Assembly: GCA_023150345.1 (NCBI GenBank)
Contig: JAKLLB010000002.1
Coordinates: forward strand, 1-64,000
DNA from: Aquabacterium sp.
GTDB lineage: Bacteria; Pseudomonadota; Gammaproteobacteria; Burkholderiales; Burkholderiaceae_C
Direction: 5' to 3'
DNA: 64,000 nt
Position numbers and translations under genes: made by a program. This document shows, one piece after another, positions 37,486-45,219 of this stretch (position 1 is the stretch's first letter; each line of letters begins with the position of its first letter). The notes under the pieces were generated by a model. That model saw nothing but the letters and a program-made list of their open reading frames with translations, made no database searches and had not been told where the DNA came from.

Positions 37486-38750
37486 AGTGCTATGTCGTCG
37501 GCGGCGCGGTGCGCGACCGCCTGCTGGGCCAGCCGGTGAACGACCGCGACTGGGTGGTGGTAGGCGCCACACCCGAGCAGATGATCAAGGCCGGTTACAC
37601 CCAGGTGGGCCGCGACTTCCCGGTGTTCCTGCATCCGATCAGCCACGAGGAGTATGCGCTGGCGCGCACCGAGCGCAAGAGTGCGCCGGGCTACCGCGGT
37701 TTCGTCGTCCACGCCGCACCCGACGTGACGCTGGAGGACGATCTCGCCCGCCGCGACCTGACCATCAACGCCATCGCCCAGGACCCCGACACCGGTGCCT
37801 TGATCGACCCGCATGGCGGTCAGCGCGACCTGCAGGCGCGGCTGCTGCGCCACGTCGGGCCGGCCTTTGTCGAAGACCCGGTGCGCCTGTTGCGGGTGGC
37901 GCGCTTTGCCGCCCGATGGCCCGACTTCTCGGTGGCGGCCGACACCCTGGCGCTGATGCGCGACACGGTGCAGCGCGGCGAGGTCGACGCGCTGGTGCCC
38001 GAGCGCGTGTGGCAGGAGTTGGCGCGCGGGCTGATGGAAGTGCGACCGGACCGCATGCTGCTGGTTCTGCGCGACTGCGGCGCGCTGGCTAGCCTGCTGC
38101 CCGAAGTGGATGCCCTGTGGGGCGTGCCCCAGCCGGCGGCGCATCATCCGGAAATCGACACCGGCGCGCACCTGCTGCTGGTGCTGCAGCAATGCGCGCG
38201 GATGGCGGCGCCGTTGCCGGTGCGCTTTGCGGCGCTGTGCCACGACCTGGGCAAGGCCTGCACGCCTCCGGCGCAGTGGCCACGCCACATTGGCCACGAG
38301 GCGCACGGCGCCCGCCTGGCCGAGGCCCTGGCGCAGCGCTGGCGTGTGGACACGGCCTGCCGCGAGCTGGCCGTGCTGGCCGCGCGCGAGCACGGCCACG
38401 TGCATCGCAGCGGCGGCCTGGGGGCCACCGCGCTGGTTCGACTGCTCGACCGCTGCGACGCCTGGCGGCGACCCGATCGTTTCGAGGCGCTGTTGCAGGT
38501 GTGCGAGGCCGACGCCCGCGGCCGCCTGGGCCACGATGGCGACGCCTACCCGCCGCGCCAGCGCTTGTGGGCAGCCCTCGGCGCGGCACGTGCGGTTGAC
38601 ACCGAGTCCGTGGCTGCAGCGGCCCTCGCACGCGGCGCGCAAGGCCCCGCCATCGGTCGCGCGATCCACCAGGCACGTGCCGCGGCGTTGGTCACCACTC
38701 GGCTGGCTGACGACGAACCTGCCGACGCGCCAGCGCCCGACCCGACCTAG
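37482..38750 (+). CDS. cca: Multifunctional CCA tRNA nucleotidyltransferase
   Basis: A 422-residue class II nucleotidyltransferase that adds CCA to tRNA 3' ends. The head domain has [13 protein letters not shown] and the metal-binding NDRDWVVVG; the neck has [17 protein letters not shown]-terminal HD domain (HDLGKA near 251) marks the multifunctional E. coli-type enzyme with phosphatase/phosphodiesterase activity. It begins inside the epimerase stop codon. Its own TAG stop lies in the stem of the hairpin at 38747-38769. Confidence 0.95.
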   Translation: MKCYVVGGAVRDRLLGQPVNDRDWVVVGATPEQMIKAGYTQVGRDFPVFLHPISHEEYALARTERKSAPGYRGFVVHAAPDVTLEDDLARRDLTINAIAQDPDTGALIDPHGGQRDLQARLLRHVGPAFVEDPVRLLRVARFAARWPDFSVAADTLALMRDTVQRGEVDALVPERVWQELARGLMEVRPDRMLLVLRDCGALASLLPEVDALWGVPQPAAHHPEIDTGAHLLLVLQQCARMAAPLPVRFAALCHDLGKACTPPAQWPRHIGHEAHGARLAEALAQRWRVDTACRELAVLAAREHGHVHRSGGLGATALVRLLDRCDAWRRPDRFEALLQVCEADARGRLGHDGDAYPPRQRLWAALGAARAVDTESVAAAALARGAQGPAIGRAIHQARAAALVTTRLADDEPADAPAPDPT

Positions 38751-38769
38751 GAGCCCGACAGCCTCCTAG
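38747..38769. terminator. Bidirectional hairpin between convergent cca and DUF2905 genes
   Basis: CTAGGAG (38747-38753) pairs perfectly with CTCCTAG (38763-38769) around a 9-base loop. Both stop codons lie inside the stem: TAG of cca at 38748-38750 and TAG of the opposite gene at 38766-38768. There is no T-run, so it may act as a 3' processing barrier rather than a classical intrinsic terminator. The loop and right arm resemble the sequence next to the first 159-bp repeat. Confidence 0.6.
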
Positions 38770-38957
38770 ACCAGGTATCCGATCAATGCCGCCAACAGGC
38801 TCAGCACCAGGCTGGATGCCAACGGCAGCTGGATCTCGCGTCCGCGCCAGCGCCACCGCAGGTCGCCCGGCAACCGGCCCAGACCGAGGCGAGGCAACCA
38901 CGCGGCCAGGCTGTTGAAGACCACGAACGTGAGCAGGAAGACAAGCAACCAGCGCAT
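38766..38957 (-). CDS. DUF2905 small membrane protein
   Basis: A 63-residue protein with two membrane segments (about 4-20 and 46-62) separated by a short basic loop with RLGLGRLPGDLRWRWRGRE. This matches the DUF2905 family, whose members are tiny inner-membrane proteins of unknown role. It follows the MidA-type methyltransferase gene by 18 bases on the same strand and converges on cca. Confidence 0.82.
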   Translation of the reverse strand: MRWLLVFLLTFVVFNSLAAWLPRLGLGRLPGDLRWRWRGREIQLPLASSLVLSLLAALIGYLV

Positions 38958-38975
38958 GGATCGCTGCCTGGCTGG

Positions 38976-40076
38976 CTACAGCCGGTGGGTGCGATCGCCC
39001 TGAGCGAAGCCGATCGCATCGAACTGCACACCCCTGGCCAGACCGATCACCTTGAACAGCTCGCCCATTTCATGGTCGGCGATCAGCTTGAGCGCCATGG
39101 CCCGCTCGGGCAGCGCCGCCTGCTCCATCATGGCCCCGATGCCGCAGTTGACCAGGAACCGCGCCTGCGAGGTGTAGCCCAGCACCTGCAGCCCGGCGTT
39201 CTGGGCGGCCAGCGCGATGGCGGTGAAGTCCACGTGCGCTGTGATGTCCTTCAACCCGACATCGGCCAGCGGATCGGGATCTGCGCGATGGGCACGGTGG
39301 CACATCAGCGTGCCGCCCAGTCGCTGCGGGTGGTAGTACTCGTCCTGCGGAAACCCGTAGTCGATGAAGAACGCGGCCGCGTGGTGCAGCCGCGCCGCCA
39401 GGCTCGCGATGTAGGCCTGTGCATGGGTGTGCAACTCGGTCACGGTGCCGGGCACAAAGGGCCCCTCGTTTGGCGGACGCAGCTCGGTGGGTCGGTCGCC
39501 CCAACACCAGCCGGTGTCGGTCTCGCACACGCCGCGCTCCAGCCACTGCGTGCCGTCCCAGGCGAGCAGTTGCACGGGCATGGCGTCGAGCACTTCGTTG
39601 CCCAGCACGACGCCGTCGATCGACTCCGGCCAGGCATCGACCCAGCGCACGCGTGGGGCATGGCGCGCGAGCCGCTGCTGCTGGCGCTGACGCAGCACAC
39701 CCGACACATCGACGATGGTGTAGCGCGTCACCGCCGGGCCCAGTGCGTCGAGCAACTGCTCGGCCAGCGCGCCACTGCCGGCACCGAACTCCAGCACCTC
39801 GGCGCTGCCGGTGGCCTGCAGCACCTGCGCCACCTGCACCGCCAGCGCGCGACCGAACATCGGCGACATCTGCGGCGCGGTGACGAAGTCGCTGCCCGAT
39901 TGCGGCATCAGGCCGAACTTGCGCCCGGCGTTGGCGTAGTAGCCCAGGCCCGGCTCGTACAGTGCCAGCGCCATGTAGCGGTCGAACGGCAACCAGCCGC
40001 CGTTGGCGCGAATCGCCTCGGTGATCCGATGACGCAGCTGGCTCGATAAACTGTCGGGTTCGATGGCATCGCCCAT
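38976..40076 (-). CDS. MidA/NDUFAF7-type SAM-dependent methyltransferase
   Basis: A 366-residue class I methyltransferase of the MidA (DUF185) family, related to NDUFAF7, which methylates an arginine of a complex I subunit in mitochondria. Diagnostic parts are GGWLPFDRYMALALYEPGLGYY, the SAM loop VLEFGAGSGALAEQLL, and VVLGNEVLDAMPVQLL. Its bacterial substrate is unknown. I start at the ATG at 40076, because the residues upstream of it are low in similarity and run into the divergent folM gene. Only 18 bases separate the two starts. Confidence 0.88.
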   Translation of the reverse strand: MGDAIEPDSLSSQLRHRITEAIRANGGWLPFDRYMALALYEPGLGYYANAGRKFGLMPQSGSDFVTAPQMSPMFGRALAVQVAQVLQATGSAEVLEFGAGSGALAEQLLDALGPAVTRYTIVDVSGVLRQRQQQRLARHAPRVRWVDAWPESIDGVVLGNEVLDAMPVQLLAWDGTQWLERGVCETDTGWCWGDRPTELRPPNEGPFVPGTVTELHTHAQAYIASLAARLHHAAAFFIDYGFPQDEYYHPQRLGGTLMCHRAHRADPDPLADVGLKDITAHVDFTAIALAAQNAGLQVLGYTSQARFLVNCGIGAMMEQAALPERAMALKLIADHEMGELFKVIGLARGVQFDAIGFAQGDRTHRL

Positions 40077-40094
40077 GCCAGCATTGTAGGAACC

Positions 40095-40874
40095 ATGTCC
40101 GCACCGCCCGTTCGTCCACTGGCCCTGGTCACCGGGGCAGCCCGCCGCATCGGGCGCGAGATCGCACTCGACCTCGCCCGCCACGGCTGGGACGTCGCCG
40201 TGCATTGCCACCATTCGCTCGACGAAGCCGACGACACGGCTGCCCGCATCCGCGAGCTGGGCGCTGCAGCCGAGGTCTTCCAGGCCGACCTGGGCCATGC
40301 CGCCGCCTGCGAGGCCCTGCTGCCATCGGTGCTGCTGCGCTGCGGGCGGGTCGATGCGGTGGTGAACAACGCTTCGCTGTTCGAGTACGACGACGTCACC
40401 GGCTTCACCGTCGGTGCCATGGATCGCCACTGGCGCACCAACACCGCCGCACCACTGCTACTGGCGCGAGCGCTGCACGAGCACCTGCGCGACCGCGCAG
40501 CCCAAGGTTGCGTGGTCAACCTGCTGGACCAGAAGCTCGGCAACCCCAACCCCGACTACCTCAGCTATACGCTGTCGAAGGCCGCACTGGAGGCGGCCAC
40601 GACCATGCTCGCCCAGGCGCTGGCGCCCACGCTGCGGGTGTGCGCAGTGGCGCCGGGCGTCACGCTGCTGTCCGGCGAGATGACGGCCGACGAGTTCGCC
40701 CGCGCCCACCGGCTCACGCCGCTGCAGCGCTCCTCCACCCCGACCGACGTGGCCCGCGCCGTCCGCTTCCTGCTCGAGTCGCCGGCGATCACCGGCACCA
40801 CCGTTCTGGTCGATGGCGGGCAGCACCTGCTGCCGCAGCCGCGCGACGTGATGTTCCTTGCCCGGGAGTCCTGA
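40095..40874 (+). CDS. folM: SDR oxidoreductase, dihydromonapterin/pteridine reductase type (FolM-like)
   Basis: A 259-residue short-chain dehydrogenase. The cofactor motif is TGAARRIG (13-20), the TGx3RxG form typical of pteridine reductases rather than the usual TGxxxGIG. The catalytic pair is YTLSK (Tyr about 157, Lys about 161). FolM-type enzymes reduce dihydromonapterin or dihydrofolate. Its role is supported by folB immediately downstream, whose ATG shares one base with this stop (TGATG). Confidence 0.85.
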   Translation: MSAPPVRPLALVTGAARRIGREIALDLARHGWDVAVHCHHSLDEADDTAARIRELGAAAEVFQADLGHAAACEALLPSVLLRCGRVDAVVNNASLFEYDDVTGFTVGAMDRHWRTNTAAPLLLARALHEHLRDRAAQGCVVNLLDQKLGNPNPDYLSYTLSKAALEAATTMLAQALAPTLRVCAVAPGVTLLSGEMTADEFARAHRLTPLQRSSTPTDVARAVRFLLESPAITGTTVLVDGGQHLLPQPRDVMFLARES

Positions 40875-41272
40875 TGCTCAGCCTGTTGACCGAACCCCGC
40901 TTGCGCGACTGCCGGCGCTTGTTCCTGCGTGACTACGAGGTGTGGATCAACATCGGCGTGCACGACTTCGAGAAGCGCGGCGAGCAGCGCGTGCTGATCA
41001 ACGTCGACCTGTACGTGCCATTGGCCCTGTCCACCCCGAGGCACGACCAGCTCGAGGAGGTGCTCGATTACGACTTCATCCGCCGCACCATCGCCGAGCG
41101 GGTGTCGCGCGGCCACATCCACCTGCAGGAAACGCTGGCCGACGACGTGCTGGCCCTGATGCTCGCGCATCCGCAGGTGCGAGCCGCGCGCGTATCCACC
41201 GCCAAGCCCGATGTCTACCCCGACTGCGAGGCCGTGGGCTGCGAAGTATTTGGAATCAAGGAGCCCTCTTGA
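40874..41272 (+). CDS. folB: Dihydroneopterin aldolase
   Basis: A 132-residue aldolase that forms 6-hydroxymethyl-dihydropterin in folate synthesis. It has the family opening with [25 protein letters not shown] and the C-terminal [29 protein letters not shown] region. The protein starts about 15 residues upstream of the core. It overlaps folM by one base and ttcA by four (TTGA), so folM-folB-ttcA is an operon. Confidence 0.92.
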   Translation: MLSLLTEPRLRDCRRLFLRDYEVWINIGVHDFEKRGEQRVLINVDLYVPLALSTPRHDQLEEVLDYDFIRRTIAERVSRGHIHLQETLADDVLALMLAHPQVRAARVSTAKPDVYPDCEAVGCEVFGIKEPS

Positions 41273-42285
41273 ACACCGCCACATCTGCCGCCCCGCACCG
41301 GGCCCCAGGACCGGGCCCAGTAGACTCGGAAGCGGGCGTTGAACTCCTCGAGAGCCCCACGGCCGCCCCGGCGGCGGCCGACGACAAGGCCGCGCGCAAG
41401 CACGCCTTCGAGATGAACAAGCTCGGCAAGCGGTTGCACCGCCAGGTCGGCCAGGCCATCGCCGACTTCAACATGATCGGCGAGGGCGACAAGGTCATGG
41501 TGTGCCTGTCGGGCGGCAAGGACAGCCATGCCCTGCTCGACCTGCTGCTGTCGCTGCGCAAGCGCGCACCGGTGCATTTCGACGTCGTCGCGGTCAACCT
41601 GGACCAGAAGCAGCCCGGTTTCCCCGCCCATGTGCTGCCCGACTACCTGAAGAGCCGCGGCATCCCGTTCCACATCGAGAACCAGGACACCTACTCGATC
41701 GTCAAGCGACTGGTGCCCGAGGGCAAGACCATGTGCTCGCTGTGCTCGCGCCTGCGCCGCGGCATCCTCTACCGCGTGGCCAGCGAGTTGGGCGCCACCC
41801 GCATTGCGCTGGGGCACCACCGTGACGACATGGTCGTGACGCTGCTGATGAACATGTTTTTCGGCAGTCGCATGAAGGGCATGCCGCCCAAGCTGGTCAG
41901 CGACGATGGCCGACATGTGGTGATCCGGCCATTGGCCTACGTGGCCGAGACCGATCTCGAGCGCTGGGCTGCGCATCGGCACTTCCCCATCATCCCGTGT
42001 GCGCTGTGCGGAAGCCAGGACAACCTGCAGCGCGTGCAGATCAAGCAGATGCTGCGCGAGTGGGATCGTCAATACCCGGGTCGCATCGACAACATGTTCA
42101 GCGCGATGGGCAACATCACGCTGTCGCACCTGATGGACCGGCGACTGTATCCCTTCACCGAACTGGCGCCCACCGGCGTCGCCGACCCGAGTGGCGACAA
42201 GGCCTTCGACGAAGACGACGACTGCGGCGGTGCACCGGCACCGCAGGCCGTGGTGCAATGGAGCGCCGGTCCGAGCACGGAGTGA
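41269..42285 (+). CDS. ttcA: tRNA 2-thiocytidine-32 synthetase TtcA
   Basis: A 338-residue ATP-dependent, iron-sulfur enzyme that thiolates C32 of tRNA. The PP-loop [13 protein letters not shown] is near 81-93, and the cysteine pair CSLC (with CALCGSQD later) binds the cluster. The start is a TTG at 41269, with AAGGAG six bases upstream and a four-base overlap with folB. An ATG further in (MNKLGKRL, near 41413) would remove an Ala/Pro-rich, probably unstructured leader and cannot be excluded. Confidence 0.9.
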   Translation: MNTATSAAPHRAPGPGPVDSEAGVELLESPTAAPAAADDKAARKHAFEMNKLGKRLHRQVGQAIADFNMIGEGDKVMVCLSGGKDSHALLDLLLSLRKRAPVHFDVVAVNLDQKQPGFPAHVLPDYLKSRGIPFHIENQDTYSIVKRLVPEGKTMCSLCSRLRRGILYRVASELGATRIALGHHRDDMVVTLLMNMFFGSRMKGMPPKLVSDDGRHVVIRPLAYVAETDLERWAAHRHFPIIPCALCGSQDNLQRVQIKQMLREWDRQYPGRIDNMFSAMGNITLSHLMDRRLYPFTELAPTGVADPSGDKAFDEDDDCGGAPAPQAVVQWSAGPSTE

Positions 42286-42290
42286 ATGCC

Positions 42291-42887
42291 ATGAAGCGAC
42301 GTACGACCCTGGCCCTGGCGGCCGCTGCCATGCTCGCCGCATGTGCGTCGATGAACCAGTTCACCGCAGACGTCGCGACATTCGGCGAGTGGCCGGCCTC
42401 GCGGGCCGGCGCCACGTTCTCGTTCGAGCGCATGCCGTCCCAGCAGGGCAGGCCAGAAGCGCAACAGCGACTGGAGGACGCCGCCAGACCCGCGCTGATG
42501 CGCGCTGGCCTGCGGCAGGCGCCTGAGGGTGCCGAGCCTGACCTCGTGATCCAGATCGGCGCACGGCTCACCCGCACGGAACGCTCGCCCTGGGACGACC
42601 CGCTGTGGTGGCACGGCGGCTTCGGGCGCTGGCACCGCGGCCCATGGCGCGGGCCGTACTGGGGCCTGGGCTGGCGCATCGAGCCCGCCCGCTACGAGCA
42701 GGAGGTCGCCCTGCTGATACGCGAAAGAGCCTCCGGACGTCCCCTGTACGAGACGCGGGCAAGCACCGATGGCCCGGGACAAGGCGGCGACCACTGGCTG
42801 GCACCGCTGTTCGACGCTGCGCTGGCCGAGTTCCCGGCCGTGAAGCCCCAGGTTCACGCGGTGACAGTGCCCCTGCCGCCGCGCTGA
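42291..42887 (+). CDS. DUF4136 lipoprotein
   Basis: A 198-residue secreted protein with a lipoprotein signal (about 1-18; lipobox LAAC, Cys18) and a DUF4136-like body (TFSFERMPS, EPDLVIQIGARLTRTE). A Trp/Gly/Arg-rich stretch (WWHGGFGRWHRGPWRGPYWG) sits mid-protein. The function is unknown. It starts 6 bases after ttcA but could have its own promoter inside it. It converges on a second lipoprotein gene. Confidence 0.82.
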   Translation: MKRRTTLALAAAAMLAACASMNQFTADVATFGEWPASRAGATFSFERMPSQQGRPEAQQRLEDAARPALMRAGLRQAPEGAEPDLVIQIGARLTRTERSPWDDPLWWHGGFGRWHRGPWRGPYWGLGWRIEPARYEQEVALLIRERASGRPLYETRASTDGPGQGGDHWLAPLFDAALAEFPAVKPQVHAVTVPLPPR

Positions 42888-42893
42888 ACAAAA

Positions 42894-42923
42894 CGGCCGA
42901 GAGGCGCCGCGTTCAGTCGGCCG
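42894..42923. terminator. Possible hairpin between convergent lipoprotein genes
   Basis: CGGCCGA (42894-42900) pairs with TCGGCCG (42917-42923). The 16-base loop includes the stop of the minus-strand DUF6279 gene (42913-42915). No T-run follows, so termination is only suggested. Confidence 0.3.
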
Positions 42924-43785
42924 CCAGGGCGCGCAGGTCGTCCTCCCAGCCGCGCAACGTCTGCGCAGCATGCTGGCGCTGCTCGTTGGTCATGCCGTTG
43001 TGCAGCCGTGCCGTCAGCTGGCAATTGGCCTGCTCGAGGCGATCGCGGTAGTCGCGGTAGTAGGCCCGCGGTGACTGCTCGGCGTGCGCCGCAAAAGCGC
43101 GCAGCGCCGCCTCGACCGCACCGGCGTCGGCGCGGGCGGCCTGCAGGGCGCGCAAGGTGCGCAGGATGTCGAGCTGGCGGGCACGTCGCTCGGCCAGCCA
43201 GACCTCGGGGTCGAAGGGCGACTGCTGCAGGTCCGCCGCCAGTCGCTGGCGCTGGACGGGGTCGAGCGGACCGTAGATCGACTCGACGCGATCGACCGTG
43301 CGCTTGAGCGCCGCATCATGCCGATCGCGGGCATCGGGCTGGAGGTACTCGCGTCGGGCGTCCTCGTGGTTGCGGCTGTAACGCTTGTCGAGATGGTCGA
43401 TCTGCGCCGGCGAGAGCGTGCGCACGAGCGGCGCAGCCAGGGGAACGGCCCGTTCGAAGGCGCGGGCCAGACGCCTTTGCAGATCGTCGTACACGCGGCA
43501 AACCTGCTGCGGCGTGACGTCGCGGGCGGCCATGTCTCGCAACTGCGACAGCAACACGGCGTAGTCGGCCAGCTGGCTGCTGCGGTGCCAGCCGAACCAC
43601 TCGTCGATGGCCGCGCGCGCCCGGGGTGTCTGCTCGGCGCTGAAGTCGACGTAGCCATCGGCCCACCAATACAGCAGCGCCGGGCCCTGGCTGTAGGTCA
43701 AGCGCAGCGCACTGCACCCGCCCAGCGCGAGCGCAAGCATCGCGATAATCCAGGTCCCAATCCGCAACGACAGACGTTTACTCAT
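42913..43785 (-). CDS. DUF6279 family lipoprotein
   Basis: A 290-residue secreted, mostly helical protein. The lipoprotein signal has its Cys in LALGGCSAL near residue 24. After it come RLTYSQGPALLYWWADGYVDF, typical of DUF6279, and a long run of helices rich in Arg, Ala and Gln. The function is unknown. The start codon overlaps that of the divergent glmU (CATG at 43783-43786), leaving no intergenic space. Confidence 0.82.
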   Translation of the reverse strand: MSKRLSLRIGTWIIAMLALALGGCSALRLTYSQGPALLYWWADGYVDFSAEQTPRARAAIDEWFGWHRSSQLADYAVLLSQLRDMAARDVTPQQVCRVYDDLQRRLARAFERAVPLAAPLVRTLSPAQIDHLDKRYSRNHEDARREYLQPDARDRHDAALKRTVDRVESIYGPLDPVQRQRLAADLQQSPFDPEVWLAERRARQLDILRTLRALQAARADAGAVEAALRAFAAHAEQSPRAYYRDYRDRLEQANCQLTARLHNGMTNEQRQHAAQTLRGWEDDLRALAAD

Positions 43786-45163
43786 GGCGCTCGACATCGT
43801 GATCATGGCCGCCGGCAAGGGCACGCGGATGAAGTCCGACCTGCCGAAGGTACTGCATCGCCTGGCCGGTCGACCACTGCTGCAGCACGTGCTCGATACC
43901 GCTCGTGACCTGGGCCGTGCCCGCGTCATCGTCATCACCGGACACGGCGCCGACGCTGTGGAGCATGCCATTGCAGGCACTGGCGCGCTGGCGGTGCGGC
44001 AGATGCCCCAGCTTGGCACGGGCCATGCCATCCAGCAGGTGGTGCCCCACCTGGGCGAAGAGGGCACGACGCTGATTCTCAATGGGGACGTACCTCTGAT
44101 CGAGGCCGAAACCGCGCGAGCGCTGGTCGAGGCCTGCGCGGGAAACCGGCTCGCGCTGCTGACCATCCAACTCGACGAACCCACCGGGTACGGCCGCATT
44201 CTGCGCTCCGGCGATGCGATGGGCGGGCGGGTGCTGGGCATCGTCGAGCACAAGGATGCCACAGCGGCACAGCGTGAGATCCGCGAGGTCTACACCGGCA
44301 TCATGGCGGCACCCACCGCCATGCTCAAGCGCTGGGTGATGGCGCTGTCCAACGACAACGCGCAGAAGGAGTACTACCTGACGGACATCGTCGAGATGGC
44401 GGTGCACGAGCGCGTCCCAGTGGTCGCCAGCCATGCACGCGCCGAGACCGAAGTGCTGGGCGTGAACAGCCCGCTGCAACTGGCCGATCTCGAACGACGG
44501 TACCAGCGTCGCCAGGCCGATGCGCTGATGGAGGCCGGCGTGCGCATGGCCGACCCTGCGCGCTTCGACCTGCGCGGCGAACTGATCACCGGCCGCGACG
44601 TCGAGATCGATGTCGGCTGCATTTTCGAAGGGCAGGTCGTGCTGGGCGACGAGGTGCGCATCGGTGCGCACTGCGTGATCCGCGATGCCGAGATCGCCAA
44701 CGGCGCCGTGATCCATCCCTACACGCACATCGATGGCGCGCGTGTCGGCCCGGGGGCGCTGGTTGGACCCTATGCACGGCTGCGCACCGGCGCCGACCTG
44801 GGCGCACAGGTGCACGTGGGCAACTTCGTCGAGGTCAAGAACTCCACGCTGGCCGAAGGTGCCAAAGCCAACCACCTGGCCTACCTGGGCGACGCCACGG
44901 TGGGCGAACGCGTGAACTTCGGCGCAGGCAGCATCACCGCCAACTACGACGGGGCCCACAAGCACCGCACCGTGATCGGCGCCGATGTGCACGTCGGTTC
45001 CAACTGCGTGCTCATCGCCCCGGTGACGCTCGGCGAGGGCGGCACCATCGGGGGCGGCAGCACGATTGCCAAGGACACGCCGGCCGGCCAACTCACGGTG
45101 GCGCGGGCGCGCCAGGTCAGCCTGGCGGGGTGGCAGCGCCCCCGCAAGCCGCCCAAGGCCTGA
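43784..45163 (+). CDS. glmU: Bifunctional GlmU: glucosamine-1-phosphate acetyltransferase / UDP-GlcNAc pyrophosphorylase
   Basis: A 459-residue enzyme making UDP-GlcNAc for peptidoglycan and LPS. The N-terminal uridyltransferase begins MALDIVIMAAGKGTRMKSDLPK, and the C-terminal half is a left-handed beta-helix acetyltransferase with hexapeptide repeats and the catalytic His/Tyr region (KNSTLAEGAKANHLAYLGDA). The start is standard for the family. Because its ATG overlaps the start codon of the opposite lipoprotein gene, its promoter must lie inside that gene or the mRNA must be nearly leaderless. Confidence 0.96.
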   Translation: MALDIVIMAAGKGTRMKSDLPKVLHRLAGRPLLQHVLDTARDLGRARVIVITGHGADAVEHAIAGTGALAVRQMPQLGTGHAIQQVVPHLGEEGTTLILNGDVPLIEAETARALVEACAGNRLALLTIQLDEPTGYGRILRSGDAMGGRVLGIVEHKDATAAQREIREVYTGIMAAPTAMLKRWVMALSNDNAQKEYYLTDIVEMAVHERVPVVASHARAETEVLGVNSPLQLADLERRYQRRQADALMEAGVRMADPARFDLRGELITGRDVEIDVGCIFEGQVVLGDEVRIGAHCVIRDAEIANGAVIHPYTHIDGARVGPGALVGPYARLRTGADLGAQVHVGNFVEVKNSTLAEGAKANHLAYLGDATVGERVNFGAGSITANYDGAHKHRTVIGADVHVGSNCVLIAPVTLGEGGTIGGGSTIAKDTPAGQLTVARARQVSLAGWQRPRKPPKA

Positions 45164-45170
45164 GCGCACT

Positions 45171-45206
45171 CGCCGGCGCGGCAAACGCCTGCCGCGTTCA
45201 CCGGCG
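45171..45206. terminator. Strong GC hairpin between convergent glmU and GGDEF gene
   Basis: CGCGGCA (45177-45183) pairs perfectly with TGCCGCG (45190-45196) around AACGCC. A further CGCCGG/CCGGCG pair (45171-45176 with 45201-45206) extends the stem to 13 bp with a 4-base bulge. It starts 8 bases after the glmU stop and lies 14 bases from the opposite gene end. There is no U-tract, so bidirectional Rho-independent action is plausible but unproven. Confidence 0.5.
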
Positions 45207-45219
45207 GCGGGCGTCGCGC

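Noticed and set aside
42282..42887. DUF4136 gene starting at GTG 42282
   Set aside because: The ATG at 42291 directly precedes the basic signal-peptide residues KRR and gives a standard lipoprotein signal.
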